A stretch of DNA of 64,000 nucleotides from Mycolicibacterium sp. GF69 (GCF_003284965.1 NZ_QMEW01000014.1:1-64000), one strand, 5' to 3'; positions 51,962 through 62,692 are shown, counted from the stretch's first letter. Made by a program: numbers and translations. Notes: generated by a model not told the origin, from the letters alone.

Positions 51962-53275
51962 CTACCGCCCGGCCGGCGCCAAGCGGTAGACGGCGTCGGC
52001 GTAATCGTCGGTGATGTAGACCGCCCCGTCGGGCCCGACGACGGCAGCGACTGGGCGGCCCCACCGGGAGCCGTCGGTGGACTGGAACCCGCCGACCAGC
52101 GTCTGCTGGTCGGTGAGTTCGCCGTCTTGCCAACCGAAGAACGCCACCTCGGGGGCGCGCGGCGGGTCGGCATTCCATGACCCGTGCACGCCGACGAGGG
52201 CTCCGTGCGAGTACGGCTCGGGCAGCACCCCGCTGGTGAAGCTCAGCCCCAGCGGCGCCGCGTGGGCGCCGAGGCTCTGCTCGATCGGGGGTAGTGCCGC
52301 ACAGTCCATCCGGCTGCCGTCGGCGTTGGTCTGCACGTCGCGGATCATCGGCATGTTCGCCGGGCCGCCGTCGGGATTGCAGAAGGGCCAACCCAATTCG
52401 CGGCCAGGGGTAAGCCGGGCGAGCTGCTCGCGCGGATGGTCGGTGACGTACTCCTCTCGGACTTTGCCGTAGTCCGGGCCCGGGTGCGGGAAAGCCACGT
52501 TGTCGCGACCGTTGTTGGCGGTCCACACCGAGCCGTCCGGGGCGATCGCGAGGCCGGTGCCGTTGCGTACCCCCGTCGCGAACGGCTGCGCTGGCCCACC
52601 ACCCGGAGGCACCCGCATGATCGTCGCGCGCGGCGGGTTGGCCTCCCGGTCCGCGGCCGAGATGTTGCCCGTCGAGCCGATCGAGAAGTACACCGCACCG
52701 TCCGGACCGACCGCGACGCTCTTGAGCGCATGCGCGTACGCGCCGTGCAGGTCAGGGCTTTTCGCGTCGGGAAGGTCGCCGGCGACGGTTCGGCGGTTGG
52801 TCGCGCTGCCGTCGGCGTAGTCGTAGGCGTTGATCCGGTCGCTCTCGGCGACGTAGAGCGTGTCACCGGCGAACGCAAGACCGTGTGGCTGGTTGAGCCC
52901 ACCGAGCAGCAGCGACTGCCGGGCGCCCGCTCCCGTCGGCGTCAGCAGCACGACCTCGCCGGTGCCCGGCACCGAGACCAGCAGGGCGCCGTCGGGCGTC
53001 CACACCGCCAGCCTCGCCTTGGGGATGCGCGCCCACACCGACATCGACCACCCGGCGGGCACCGTCGCCTGCCGAAGTTCGTCGAACGGTGCCTGCGCCA
53101 GATCTGCCGCGACCTCGACGGTGACGGGGACCAGGCCGGCGGGTGCGCCCGCGGTCGGCGCAAGACTCGAAGACGGGCTCGGCGTGGAGACCGTATCGGG
53201 GCTCGCGGAACACGCCGTGATCAGCACGGCACCGGTAACGGCCGCGATTGCCCTATGCCGCAGACAAATTCGCAT
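51962..53275 (-). CDS. Lipoprotein of the PQQ-dependent glucose/L-sorbosone dehydrogenase beta-propeller family
   Basis: 437 residues. Lipoprotein signal RHRAIAAVTGAVLITAC with modified Cys at about residue 22, then a Ser/Thr/Pro linker. The beta-propeller has ARIPKARLAVWTPDGALLVSVPGTGEV, NQPHGLAFAGDTLYVAESDRINAY, YFSIGSTGNIS, GVRNGTGLAIAPDGSVWTANNGRDN, LPPIEQSLGAHAAPLGLSFTSG and DGAVYITDDYADAVYRL. It may oxidise sugars using PQQ, or act as a non-enzymatic propeller; PQQ genes are not in the window. ATG 53275 lies within the last 23 bases of the pirin gene, so the two are probably coupled. Confidence 0.85.
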   Translation of the reverse strand: MRICLRHRAIAAVTGAVLITACSASPDTVSTPSPSSSLAPTAGAPAGLVPVTVEVAADLAQAPFDELRQATVPAGWSMSVWARIPKARLAVWTPDGALLVSVPGTGEVVLLTPTGAGARQSLLLGGLNQPHGLAFAGDTLYVAESDRINAYDYADGSATNRRTVAGDLPDAKSPDLHGAYAHALKSVAVGPDGAVYFSIGSTGNISAADREANPPRATIMRVPPGGGPAQPFATGVRNGTGLAIAPDGSVWTANNGRDNVAFPHPGPDYGKVREEYVTDHPREQLARLTPGRELGWPFCNPDGGPANMPMIRDVQTNADGSRMDCAALPPIEQSLGAHAAPLGLSFTSGVLPEPYSHGALVGVHGSWNADPPRAPEVAFFGWQDGELTDQQTLVGGFQSTDGSRWGRPVAAVVGPDGAVYITDDYADAVYRLAPAGR

Positions 53276-54011
53276 GCATCTCCCAGAGCAGAATCTCGGC
53301 GGCGGTGGTGGCCGTGACACGCTGGCCGCCAGACCCGGTGAAGCGCACCGCATCGCCCTCGTGCAGCGCACCCGCACCCTCGAGCGTGACCTCACCGCGT
53401 GCAACGAACAAGTGCAGGTAGGGCGCCGAGGGCAACTCGACGCTGTGGCCCGCGCTCAGGCGAGCGCCGTGCAGGGCCGCGGACTTGTTTGCGATCGCGA
53501 TCGCGCTCTGATCGCGGTATTCGCGCATGCCGCTGGCGATCGTGACGAGACCACCGCGCAGCAGCTCGTCGTCGATCTCGCACTGCTGATAGCCCGGCGC
53601 CAACCCGGATTCGTCGGGCACCACCCACATCTGTACGAAATGCACTGGCTCACTGTGCTCTTCGCTGCCGGTCAAGGTCCACGAGTCGTTCTTCTCGGAG
53701 TGCAGGATGCCGCGACCGGCCGACATGCGCTGGGCCAGACCGGGATAGATCACACCGGAGTGGCCAGTGGAGTCCTGGTGTACGAGCGAACCGCGCAACA
53801 CCCAGGTCACGATCTCCATATCGCGGTGCGGGTGGGTATCGAATCCGGCAGCCGGTGCCACGATGTCGTCGTTGTTGACCAGCAGCAGCCCGTGATGGGT
53901 GTTCTCCGGTTCGTAGTGGCTGCCGAAGGAGAACGAGTGCTTGGAGTCCAGCCAGGAGATCTTCGTCTGCGCGCGGTCCTCGGCGCGGCGGATGTCGACG
54001 GTGGCGGTCAT
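53253..54011 (-). CDS. Pirin family protein (Rv0181c-like, YhaK type)
   Basis: 252 residues. Metal-binding cupin motif: FDTHPHRDMEIVTWVLRGSLVHQDSTGH (about 55-82), then GILHSEKND. The compact second half ends LLWEMHANL. This is the shorter YhaK-like pirin class, distinct from the longer pirin at 101-1087. ATG 54011 chosen (MTATVDIRRAEDR); an upstream GTG would add 11 residues. It is placed directly before sigG-linked genes, as Rv0181c is in M. tuberculosis. A role in redox sensing or quercetinase-type chemistry is possible. Confidence 0.9.
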   Translation of the reverse strand: MTATVDIRRAEDRAQTKISWLDSKHSFSFGSHYEPENTHHGLLLVNNDDIVAPAAGFDTHPHRDMEIVTWVLRGSLVHQDSTGHSGVIYPGLAQRMSAGRGILHSEKNDSWTLTGSEEHSEPVHFVQMWVVPDESGLAPGYQQCEIDDELLRGGLVTIASGMREYRDQSAIAIANKSAALHGARLSAGHSVELPSAPYLHLFVARGEVTLEGAGALHEGDAVRFTGSGGQRVTATTAAEILLWEMHANLSAA

Positions 54012-54024
54012 GCCACCAGGGTAG

Positions 54025-55149
54025 CTACCAGTCCGCCTCGTCATAGGTGATGACGCCGCGGATGTTCTTACCGTCGATCATGTCCGCATAGCCCTGGTTG
54101 ATGTCCTCGAGACGGTAGGTTCTGGTGACCATGTCATCGATGTTGAGCAGCCCGCACTTGTAGAGGCCGACCAGCTTCGGCGTCTCGATGTGCGAGCTAC
54201 CACCACCGAAGATGTTGCCCTTCAACGTCTTCTGCAACATCGTGAACAGGAACAAGTTGAGCTTGACGTCGGCGTCCATCATCGAGCCCATACCCGTCAC
54301 GACGCAGGTACCGGTCTTGGTGGTCAGCGTCAGCGCCTCTTCGATGTAGGAGCCCTTCATGTCGCCGACCGCGATGATCGTCTTGTCGGCCATGATGCCG
54401 TGGGTGAGGTCGATGATGGGCGCGATGGCTTCTGCCATCGACGGATAAACGTGCGTGGCGCCGAATTTGATGGCCTGGTCGCGCTTCCATTCGTTCGGGT
54501 CGATCGCGATGACGTTGCGGGCGCCGGAGATCACCGCGCCCTGCAGCGCGCTCATACCGATGCCCCCGACGCCGACGATCACGACGGTCTCGCCGGGATT
54601 GACCTCGGCGACATTGGTGGCCGACCCGAATCCCGTCGGCACCGCGCAACCCAGCAGCGCCGCCGACTCGAACGGGATGTCCTTGTCGATCTTGACCACC
54701 GAGTCCTTGTGCACGGTCAGATATGGCGCGAAGGTGCCGAGCAGGTTCATCGGGGAGACCTCGGTCGTACCGGCGTGCACGCGGGAAGTGCCGTCGGCGA
54801 TCGCCTTGCCGCCGAGTAGCAGCGCGCCCCGGTCGCACAGCGAGCGGTAGCCCTTGAGGCACGGCGGGCACTCGCCGCAGGCTGGGATGAAGGCGAGGAT
54901 GACGTGGTCGCCCTCTTCGAGGCCGGTGACGTTGCGGCCGACCTTGGTGATGACGCCGGCGCCCTCGTGACCGCCGAGCGCGGGCAACCCGATCGGGGTG
55001 GCGCCGGTGGTCAGGTGGTAGTCCGAATGGCACATGCCCGCGGCGTGCAGGCGGATTTGTACCTCATCGGCGACGGGGTCACCGATCTCGATCTCGTCGA
55101 TGCGGAACGGCGAGTTCAGCTCCCACAGCAGCGCGCCCTTGGTCTTCAT
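54025..55149 (-). CDS. NDMA-dependent-type zinc alcohol dehydrogenase
   Basis: 374 residues. Catalytic zinc: GMCHSDYHLTTG and GGHEGAGVITKVG. Structural zinc lobe: CGECPPCLKGYRSLC. Rossmann motif VVIVGVGGIGMSALQGA near 190-206. Large insert MADKTIIAVGDMKGSYIEEALTLTTKTGTCVVTGMGS and end MIDGKNIRGVITYDEADW are those of the actinobacterial NDMA-dependent alcohol dehydrogenases, whose tightly bound nicotinamide cofactor is recycled by a redox partner. ATG 55149 is 13 bases from a perfect KstR-like palindrome, so control by a sterol/lipid regulator is likely. Fatty or sterol-derived alcohols are plausible substrates. Confidence 0.93.
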   Translation of the reverse strand: MKTKGALLWELNSPFRIDEIEIGDPVADEVQIRLHAAGMCHSDYHLTTGATPIGLPALGGHEGAGVITKVGRNVTGLEEGDHVILAFIPACGECPPCLKGYRSLCDRGALLLGGKAIADGTSRVHAGTTEVSPMNLLGTFAPYLTVHKDSVVKIDKDIPFESAALLGCAVPTGFGSATNVAEVNPGETVVIVGVGGIGMSALQGAVISGARNVIAIDPNEWKRDQAIKFGATHVYPSMAEAIAPIIDLTHGIMADKTIIAVGDMKGSYIEEALTLTTKTGTCVVTGMGSMMDADVKLNLFLFTMLQKTLKGNIFGGGSSHIETPKLVGLYKCGLLNIDDMVTRTYRLEDINQGYADMIDGKNIRGVITYDEADW

Positions 55150-55161
55150 GGCCGCTGACTA

Positions 55162-55175
55162 TAGAACACGTTCTA
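55162..55175. promoter_or_regulatory. KstR-like operator TAGAACACGTTCTA
   Basis: Perfect six-base arms TAGAAC and GTTCTA with a two-base centre. It fits the published KstR consensus as I remember it (TNNAACNNGTTNNA). It is 13 bases upstream of the alcohol dehydrogenase ATG, ideal for repression. KstR controls cholesterol catabolism in mycobacteria; a related TetR could also use it. Confidence 0.75.
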
Positions 55176-55231
55176 GAAGCCAGGCGAACTAGCCGGCTGA
55201 GCTGCTCATTTGATCGCTACTGTACGTCGAG

Positions 55232-56224
55232 TCAGAGCGCCGCCGGCAGGCCCCACTGCTCGAACGACGTCATGTGGAAGGCCACGACGTGCGAGATGCC
55301 GCGCGCCGTCACGTCGAGCACATGCAGTTGGAAGGCCTCGTGTACGCCGGTCTCGCGGTTGAGCATGTACAGCGCAGCGGCAGGCTGGCCGTTGGCCGTG
55401 GTCCGGATGAACCGCATGTCGCCGGGAGCATCGGACGGGCAGTGCGTCTTCGAGAGTTGCACGATGTTCTCCGGGCCCTGATACCAACCGTCGAACGGCG
55501 GCATCTCCCACACGGCCTCTGCGGTGAACAGTTCGACCAGCTGGTCGATGTCATAGCTTTCGAAGGCGGCGATGTAGCGCGTCAACAAGTCCTGCGCCTC
55601 CGGCGAGTCCGGCAGCCGCAACTCGTCGTCCTCGCTGGGGCCGATCGCCTCCAACTGTGCGCGTGCCCGCTGTAACAGGCTGTTGACCGCGGCCGTCGAC
55701 GCGCCGATCGCATCGGCGACCTCGGACGCCTTCCACTGCAGCACCTCGCGCAACACCAGCACCGCGCGTTGTCGCGGTGAGAGGTGTTGTAACGCCGCGA
55801 CGAACGCCAACCGCACCGACTCCCGTGAGCTCACGATGACTGAGGGGTCAGCCGGGTCGTCCGCTTGATCCGGCAGCGGCTCGAGCCAGGGCACCTCCTC
55901 GCGCGCGACGATGTCGTCGAGCGGATCCGAACTGGGCGCCCCGAGCCCCGTCGGCAGCGGCCGCCGCTGCCTGCTGTCCAGCGCCGTCAGGCAGGTGTTG
56001 GTGGCGATCCGGTACAGCCAGGTGCGCACCGACGATTTGCCTTGGAAGCCGCTGTACGACTTCCACGCCCGCAGGTAGGTTTCCTGCACCAGATCCTCGG
56101 CGTCGTGCACAGAACCCGTCATCCGGTAGCAGTGCGCGAGCAGTTCACGGCGGTACCGCTGAGCATCAGCCAGAAAGCCATCTTCTGCGCTGCCGTCGTC
56201 GATGTCGTGGGCCAGCACCGTCAC
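55232..56224 (-). CDS. sigG: ECF-type RNA polymerase sigma factor SigG with C-terminal SnoaL-like domain
   Basis: 330 residues. Region 2 (about 20-90): YRRELLAHCYRMTGSVHDAEDLVQETYLRAWKSYSGFQGKSSVRTWLYRIATNTCL. Region 4 (about 145-200): ALQHLSPRQRAVLVLREVLQWKASEVADAIGASTAAVNSLLQRARAQL. A NTF2/SnoaL-like domain fills the last 110 residues (YIAAFESYDIDQLVELFTAEAVWEMPPFDGWYQG). Sigma factors with this tail lack a classical anti-sigma and may be controlled by the domain itself. GTG 56224 has TAAGCT seven bases upstream, so it is probably leaderless. Position next to the lipase matches Rv0182c-Rv0183. Confidence 0.94.
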   Translation of the reverse strand: MTVLAHDIDDGSAEDGFLADAQRYRRELLAHCYRMTGSVHDAEDLVQETYLRAWKSYSGFQGKSSVRTWLYRIATNTCLTALDSRQRRPLPTGLGAPSSDPLDDIVAREEVPWLEPLPDQADDPADPSVIVSSRESVRLAFVAALQHLSPRQRAVLVLREVLQWKASEVADAIGASTAAVNSLLQRARAQLEAIGPSEDDELRLPDSPEAQDLLTRYIAAFESYDIDQLVELFTAEAVWEMPPFDGWYQGPENIVQLSKTHCPSDAPGDMRFIRTTANGQPAAALYMLNRETGVHEAFQLHVLDVTARGISHVVAFHMTSFEQWGLPAAL

Positions 56225-58090
<1,866 letters not shown>

Positions 58091-58140
58091 CCCTAATCTG
58101 GGCGCCATGACTTGGGAGCGAGGAACAAAGTGGATCGCGC

Positions 58141-58920
58141 ATGAGTGACGACAAGATGCTGGCCCGCATCGCAGCCCTGCTGCGCCAGGCCGAGGGCACC
58201 GACAACCCGCACGAGGCCGACGCGTTCATGGCCGCCGCGCAGCGGTTGGCGACGGCGACCTCGATCGATCTTGCCGTCGCGCGGTCGCATTCCGAACAGC
58301 GCACCAAGGCGCAGATGCCCGTGCAACGCACGATCACGATTGGCAACGCCGGCACCCGGGGCTTGCGCACCTATGTGCAGCTGTTCACCGTGATCGCGCT
58401 CGCCAACGACGTGAAGTGCGACGTCGCATCGAATTCGACGTTCGTCTACGCCTATGGCTTCGGTGAGGACATCGACGCCAGCCACGCGTTGTACGCCAGC
58501 CTGGTGATGCAGATGGTCAAGGCTTCGCAGGCCTACATCGCTTCGGGTGCGCACCGCCCCACCCCCACCATCACCGCGCGCATCAACTTCCAGTTGGCTT
58601 TCGGCGCTCGTATCGGACAACGGTTGGCACAGGCCCGTGAAGAGGCGCGCCAGGAGGCCACGAACAGTCGCGAAAGCCAGCCCGGCACCGCGATTGCGTT
58701 GCGCGACAAGGACCTCGAGCTGCGCGACTTCTACCGTGAGACGTCCGAGGCGCGTGGCACCTGGCGAGCCAGCAGCGCGACCGCCGGCTACTCCTCGGCC
58801 GCCCGCCGCGCGGGTGACCGTGCTGGGCGCCACGCTCGCCTCGGGCCCAGCACCGAACTCGCGGGGGCCCGCGCCGCGCTGGCCGGATACGGGCGCCGCA
58901 GCGCCGCCGGGGAGAAGTGA
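58141..58920 (+). CDS. DUF2786 family protein (Rv0184-like)
   Basis: 259 residues. The N-terminal MLARIAALLRQAEGTDNPHEADAFMAAAQRLATATSIDLA is the DUF2786 signature (about 5-45). A conserved middle follows (GLRTYVQLFTVIALANDVKCDVA, GFGEDIDASHALYASLVMQMV). The C-terminus (about 195-259) is Arg/Ala/Ser-rich and probably disordered. There is no signal or membrane segment. Function unknown. GAGGAACAAAG lies about ten bases before ATG 58141. It overlaps the following metallohydrolase gene by four bases, a pairing also seen in M. tuberculosis (Rv0184-Rv0185). Confidence 0.85.
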   Translation: MSDDKMLARIAALLRQAEGTDNPHEADAFMAAAQRLATATSIDLAVARSHSEQRTKAQMPVQRTITIGNAGTRGLRTYVQLFTVIALANDVKCDVASNSTFVYAYGFGEDIDASHALYASLVMQMVKASQAYIASGAHRPTPTITARINFQLAFGARIGQRLAQAREEARQEATNSRESQPGTAIALRDKDLELRDFYRETSEARGTWRASSATAGYSSAARRAGDRAGRHARLGPSTELAGARAALAGYGRRSAAGEK

Positions 58921-59411
58921 CCCCGCGCGACACCCAGCGGTCGAAGGTGTACGCCGCCGAGGCGTTCGTGCGGACGCTGTTCGACCGGGCCGCCGAGCAC
59001 GGTAACCGAGTCGTCGAGTTCTTCGGCACCGCAATGACTTTGCCACCAGAAGCGCGGTTCGCATCGGTGGAGTCGGTGCAACGCTACGTCGACGACGTGC
59101 TCGCGCTGACGGCGGTGCGCCGACGGTGGCCGCGCGCAACTCCGCTGGCCGTTCGATCGCGGCGCGGAGTGACGGCCGCCCACTACGAGGCCGTCGGCGC
59201 CAGTGCGGTGATAGCGGTGCCGGAGGCGCGAACGCGTTGGGCGCTGCGCGAGTTGGTCGTCCTGCACGAGATCGCTCACCACCTCTGCGCGGCCGCACCG
59301 CCGCACGGTCCCGAATTCGTGGCCACTTTCTGTGAACTCGCCGACGCGGTGATGGGCCCGGAAGTCGCCCACGTACTGCGGGTGGTGTACGCGAAAGAGG
59401 GTGTGCGCTAG
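58917..59411 (+). CDS. Mycobacterial metallohydrolase (TIGR04338-type, HExxH)
   Basis: 164 residues. A zinc-protease-like motif HEIAHH places His117, Glu118 and His121; a third ligand is likely the His in APPHGPEFVATFCEL. The front (TQRSKVYAAEAFVRTLFDRAAE) is conserved in the family. The DUF2786 partner overlaps its start (GTGA at 58917), so the two proteins probably act together; what they cleave is not known. Its stop shares a CTAG with the convergent espL stop, marking the boundary to the ESX-1 block. Confidence 0.85.
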   Translation: MTPRDTQRSKVYAAEAFVRTLFDRAAEHGNRVVEFFGTAMTLPPEARFASVESVQRYVDDVLALTAVRRRWPRATPLAVRSRRGVTAAHYEAVGASAVIAVPEARTRWALRELVVLHEIAHHLCAAAPPHGPEFVATFCELADAVMGPEVAHVLRVVYAKEGVR

Positions 59412-59749
59412 GGGGTTTGGTCGTGTGAGATATCGGTGATCTCGGCCACGGCGGCGTCGATGCGCTCGCGGTCGGCTTCGATCGACGCGGTCGCCGCGGT
59501 GGCCGCGTTCTGCAGTGCCTCGTCGAGACGCTGTTGCACGGTCTCCACGCCCAGGCGAAGCAGACCCTCCTCGATGAACACGTCGATCAATTGGTGGTGA
59601 CCGTTCAAGGTCACCTCGACCGTCTCGGATTCATCGGTGGCCGTGAATGTTTGAGTGTTCATCCGGTGCAGCTGATCATCCATGATCGACTGCAGCCGCT
59701 GCGCCTGCTGCAGCACGGCAGCGACGTCGGGATGCATCTCGTCGGTCAC
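59408..59749 (-). CDS. espL: ESX-1 associated YbaB/EbfC-like protein EspL
   Basis: 113 residues, the size of EspL (Rv3880c). TDEMHPDVAAVLQQAQRLQSIMDDQLHRMNTQTFTATDESETVEVTLNGHHQLIDVFIEEGLLRLGVETVQQRLDEALQNA shows the YbaB fold: a helix, a beta-hairpin and a second helix. In M. tuberculosis EspL stabilises EspE/EspF/EspH. GTG 59749 overlaps the stop of the broken espB frame (GTGA), which confirms both the start and the third espB frame. An open frame extends upstream to 60433 but is espB sequence. In M. tuberculosis espK follows; here Rv0185-like sequence follows instead. Confidence 0.88.
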   Translation of the reverse strand: MTDEMHPDVAAVLQQAQRLQSIMDDQLHRMNTQTFTATDESETVEVTLNGHHQLIDVFIEEGLLRLGVETVQQRLDEALQNAATAATASIEADRERIDAAVAEITDISHDQTP

Positions 59750-61268
59750 TTCGTGTCTCGACCCTCGCGGCCGTCGCCGACCTCCCGGCGGCGACGGTTG
59801 CCGATGACGGCCTCGGTCCACGGCCGGTCCTCGGTGTAGAGATCCTCGTCGGGCGCCAGCCGGGGATCGCGCCGCTTTTCTTTGCCCTGCTGCGCGCCCG
59901 CGCCGTGGCCCATCGGCGCCATGCCGGCGCCCATCCCGCCGGCGGCGCGGCCGTCCGCGGATGGTCCCGCACCCGCGCTCGCCGACGACTTCGGCCGCGG
60001 CGAGCGCGGGTGCCACCGTCTCCGCCGTTACCGGCGCCGACATCGGTGTCGCCGGCATGCCGCCGCCACCGGCACCGCCGCCGGCGCCACCACCGGACCC
60101 ACCGCCACCGGAGGCCGCCGCGGGCCGCAGGCTCGGATCGGTCGGCGACTTGGGCAACGGGGTACCGCCGGGCGTCCCGCTCGGGGTGCCTGCGCTCCCT
60201 GACGGGGCGCCGCCCGAGGAAGGCGACCCCGCACCAGCGGGCGCGCCCGCCGGCGGGTGCGCCGCCGGACTCACGGTCACCTGGCGGCGGGCCGCCCATT
60301 GACTGCGCCATCTTCTCGGCCATGCCGGCGGAATCACCCGTGGGCCCGCCACCGCCGCCACCGCCGACCGTCGTGGACCGGTCGGCGCCGCTGCCCGTCG
60401 GCATCTCGGGTCGCACGGGTGCGAACGTGGCATTGTTCGCGTAGTCCTGGCGCACCTCGTCGGACTGCTGCTGAAGTTCTTGCATCCGCTGCTGGACCCT
60501 GGCCATCTCGGCCTGTGTCGCTACGGAGTTCTCGGCGGTCAGCTGCGCCGCCAGTTCACGCAGCCGCGTCTCGGACTGGACGTACTCACGGTGGATCTCC
60601 GCGTGCCGCGACTTCGCGTCGCCGTGTGCCTCGAGGACTTTCGCGGCGGCCTCGGCCAGGTCGTGCCAGCCTTCGGACAACTGTCGCAAGTGGCCGCCGA
60701 ACTCGGCCATGCGGGCGTATGCGGCGTCGGCGGCCTCGCCCTCCCAGTCCCCGCCGGGTGGCCGCGGCGTGTTGGCCTCGACATGCTTGGCGGCCGCGGC
60801 CCACTGCAGCATCGCGATCTTCAACGTGCCGCCGTCGTCGGGCGCGGTCAACTCCGCCTGCGTCTGGTGAACGTCGCTGTACCCGCCGGCGTCGAGCGTG
60901 CGCGGCGCCCCGACGGGCGTCGGCGCGGCAGGCGGCGTGGTCGACGGTGCGGGGATCGCGATCGCGTCCACCGCGGCACGGCGCTCAGGATCGGTGATGA
61001 CCCGGCCGTAGGTCTCGTCGACTTCGGTGTACGCGTCGGCGGCGATCTGCATCATCTCGGCGATGCGCTGGTTTTCCTTCTCGGCCCACTGCTGAAATTC
61101 CAGCAGCGACTTCGCGTTGTCGTTCAGGTTGGTGGCAGCGGCCGACGAGGACGGCAGCGCATCCGGCGGCACGACCGCCTCGGCGTTGGGATTGTGCCAC
61201 TGTTGGGCGGCCATCTCGGCGGCTCGGCTGCGGAGCGCGCTCGGGTCGACGCGCTGTACGTCGCCCAC
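59746..61268 (-). pseudogene. espB: ESX-1 secreted protein EspB, reading frame shifted at two points
   Basis: From GTG 61268 (GAGGGA upstream) the N-terminal 330 or so residues are EspB-like: ENQRIAEMMQIAADAYTEVDETYG, the WEG of GDWEGEAADAAYARM, and a YVQSE that fits the YxxxD/E secretion signal. Near 60240-60255 the coding sense moves to a second frame (SPSSGGAPSGSAGTPSG, GMPATPMSAPVTAETVAPALAAAEV). Near 59975-60000 it moves to a third (GAGMAPMGHGAGAQQGKEKRR, DEDLYTEDRPWTEAVIGNRRRRE), which carries the conserved EspB C-terminus and ends at 59746. Each shift looks like one extra base in GC-rich repeats. Mutation and assembly error are both possible. Confidence 0.85.
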
Positions 61269-61294
61269 GGTTATCCCTCGGTCCGCATGTCGGC

Positions 61295-62692
61295 TCAGCC
61301 CTCGAGGACCATCTGGTAGCGGCTTTCCTCCCTGGGGTTGATCAGCCGGATCGGCAGCTGACGGTGACGCGGCGTCTCGATGAAGTTGCTGCGCAACATG
61401 ACTCGGCCCAGGCCGGGATGCGGTCCCAGGTACGTCGTCGCGTTGGGCCAGGCGACTTTGGCCTCCCGTCCGATCCGGGCGTTGACGTACCCGGCGAACT
61501 CGGTGAACTGCGGGAGCAGCGTGATGACGGCACCCGCCGCCGCGGAGCGGACGATGAACTGGGTGAACAGTCGCGCGTCGCCGAGGTTGATGCTCACGTC
61601 GACATCGTCGAACGGCAGGTAGACCGGGTAGCGGTCGGCGGTCTCACCCACCAGCACCCCGGCCGACCCGATCGGTAGTTCGTAATGGCGGTCGTTGACC
61701 GGGTTGATGCCGTGCAGGGCTGCTCTCTGCCCACCGAACAGACACGAAAAGCCGCGCGGTGTCGCGGGATTGGCCAGCGTCGTCAGCAACACCGTCGACG
61801 TCGGAGCTTCGCCGGGACGGATCCGTACCCGGGTGATCGTGTGATCGGCACGCGCCGACCACCAGACGTCCGGACCTCCTGGCGCGGTGTAGGCGGCGGT
61901 GAAGGTGCTGCGCCCCTTGATCGCCGACCACGTCTCACGCTCGAAACTGATCTCGGTCGCGCGGTCGAAGTCGTCGAAGCTGCGCGCAGGGCGGGCGTCG
62001 ATTCCGTTGCCGGCCAGTTGATCTGCAATCCGGGTGGCCGACGCCACCAGATATCGCGCCAAACCGGAGACGCCCGAGTCGCGACGTTGCGACGACTTGC
62101 GGGTGCGCTCGGGATCGGCGCGTAGCACGATCCATGTTCGCCTGCTGGCGGGCGCCGGATACGGTCCGACGACCTGCTCGTAGAGCGAAACCAGCGTCGC
62201 CGGAGCGGTTTTGCCCACCCGGTAGCCCGAGGACACCACATCGGCCTCGAGGTCCGGGCAGTGCGCCGCGACCAGTTGCTCGACGAGCCGGGTGTCCACG
62301 ACGTCGTCGGTGAACGCCTCCCCGTTGACGATCACCGTCGGGGTGAACGGTCGCGGCACCAGTTCGACTACCGCCACCAGGTATTCGTCCTGCCAGCGCA
62401 CTGCGACGTGATCCCCGGGCATCACGGTGGCACCCACTGCGGGCTCCGACGGCTGCTCTGGCACGTTGCGGTGCCGGCGCCGCCATGCGAACAGCGCTGC
62501 CACCCAACCTGTCACGCGTCGGCCGCGGATCGTCACCACCGCACCGAGTGCGATCAACACCGCGAGCACGATTCCCAGCCACAGCAGACCCAGGTTCGCG
62601 AACAACAGGATGCCGGCCGGAATCAACGCCGCGGCCCAGATCGCGTGGCCCGTCGTGAGCCGCAGCCCGAACATGCCGACGATCTTGTTCAT
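61295..62692 (-). CDS. eccE1: ESX-1 membrane-complex subunit EccE1
   Basis: 465 residues, the normal EccE length. Two N-terminal membrane helices (about 14-34 and 36-54, HAIWAAALIPAGILLFANLGLLWLGIVLAVLIALGAVV), a basic linker, and a long cytoplasmic domain (VGATVMPGDHVAVRWQDEYLVAVVELVPRPFTPTVI, ADHTITRVRIRPGEAPTSTVLLTTLANPATPRGFSCLFGGQRAALHG). EccE sits at the periphery of the type VII membrane complex. ATG 62692 overlaps the mycP1 stop (ATGA). espB follows after 26 bases. Gene order mycP1-eccE1-espB-espL equals Rv3883c-Rv3880c. Confidence 0.93.
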   Translation of the reverse strand: MNKIVGMFGLRLTTGHAIWAAALIPAGILLFANLGLLWLGIVLAVLIALGAVVTIRGRRVTGWVAALFAWRRRHRNVPEQPSEPAVGATVMPGDHVAVRWQDEYLVAVVELVPRPFTPTVIVNGEAFTDDVVDTRLVEQLVAAHCPDLEADVVSSGYRVGKTAPATLVSLYEQVVGPYPAPASRRTWIVLRADPERTRKSSQRRDSGVSGLARYLVASATRIADQLAGNGIDARPARSFDDFDRATEISFERETWSAIKGRSTFTAAYTAPGGPDVWWSARADHTITRVRIRPGEAPTSTVLLTTLANPATPRGFSCLFGGQRAALHGINPVNDRHYELPIGSAGVLVGETADRYPVYLPFDDVDVSINLGDARLFTQFIVRSAAAGAVITLLPQFTEFAGYVNARIGREAKVAWPNATTYLGPHPGLGRVMLRSNFIETPRHRQLPIRLINPREESRYQMVLEG

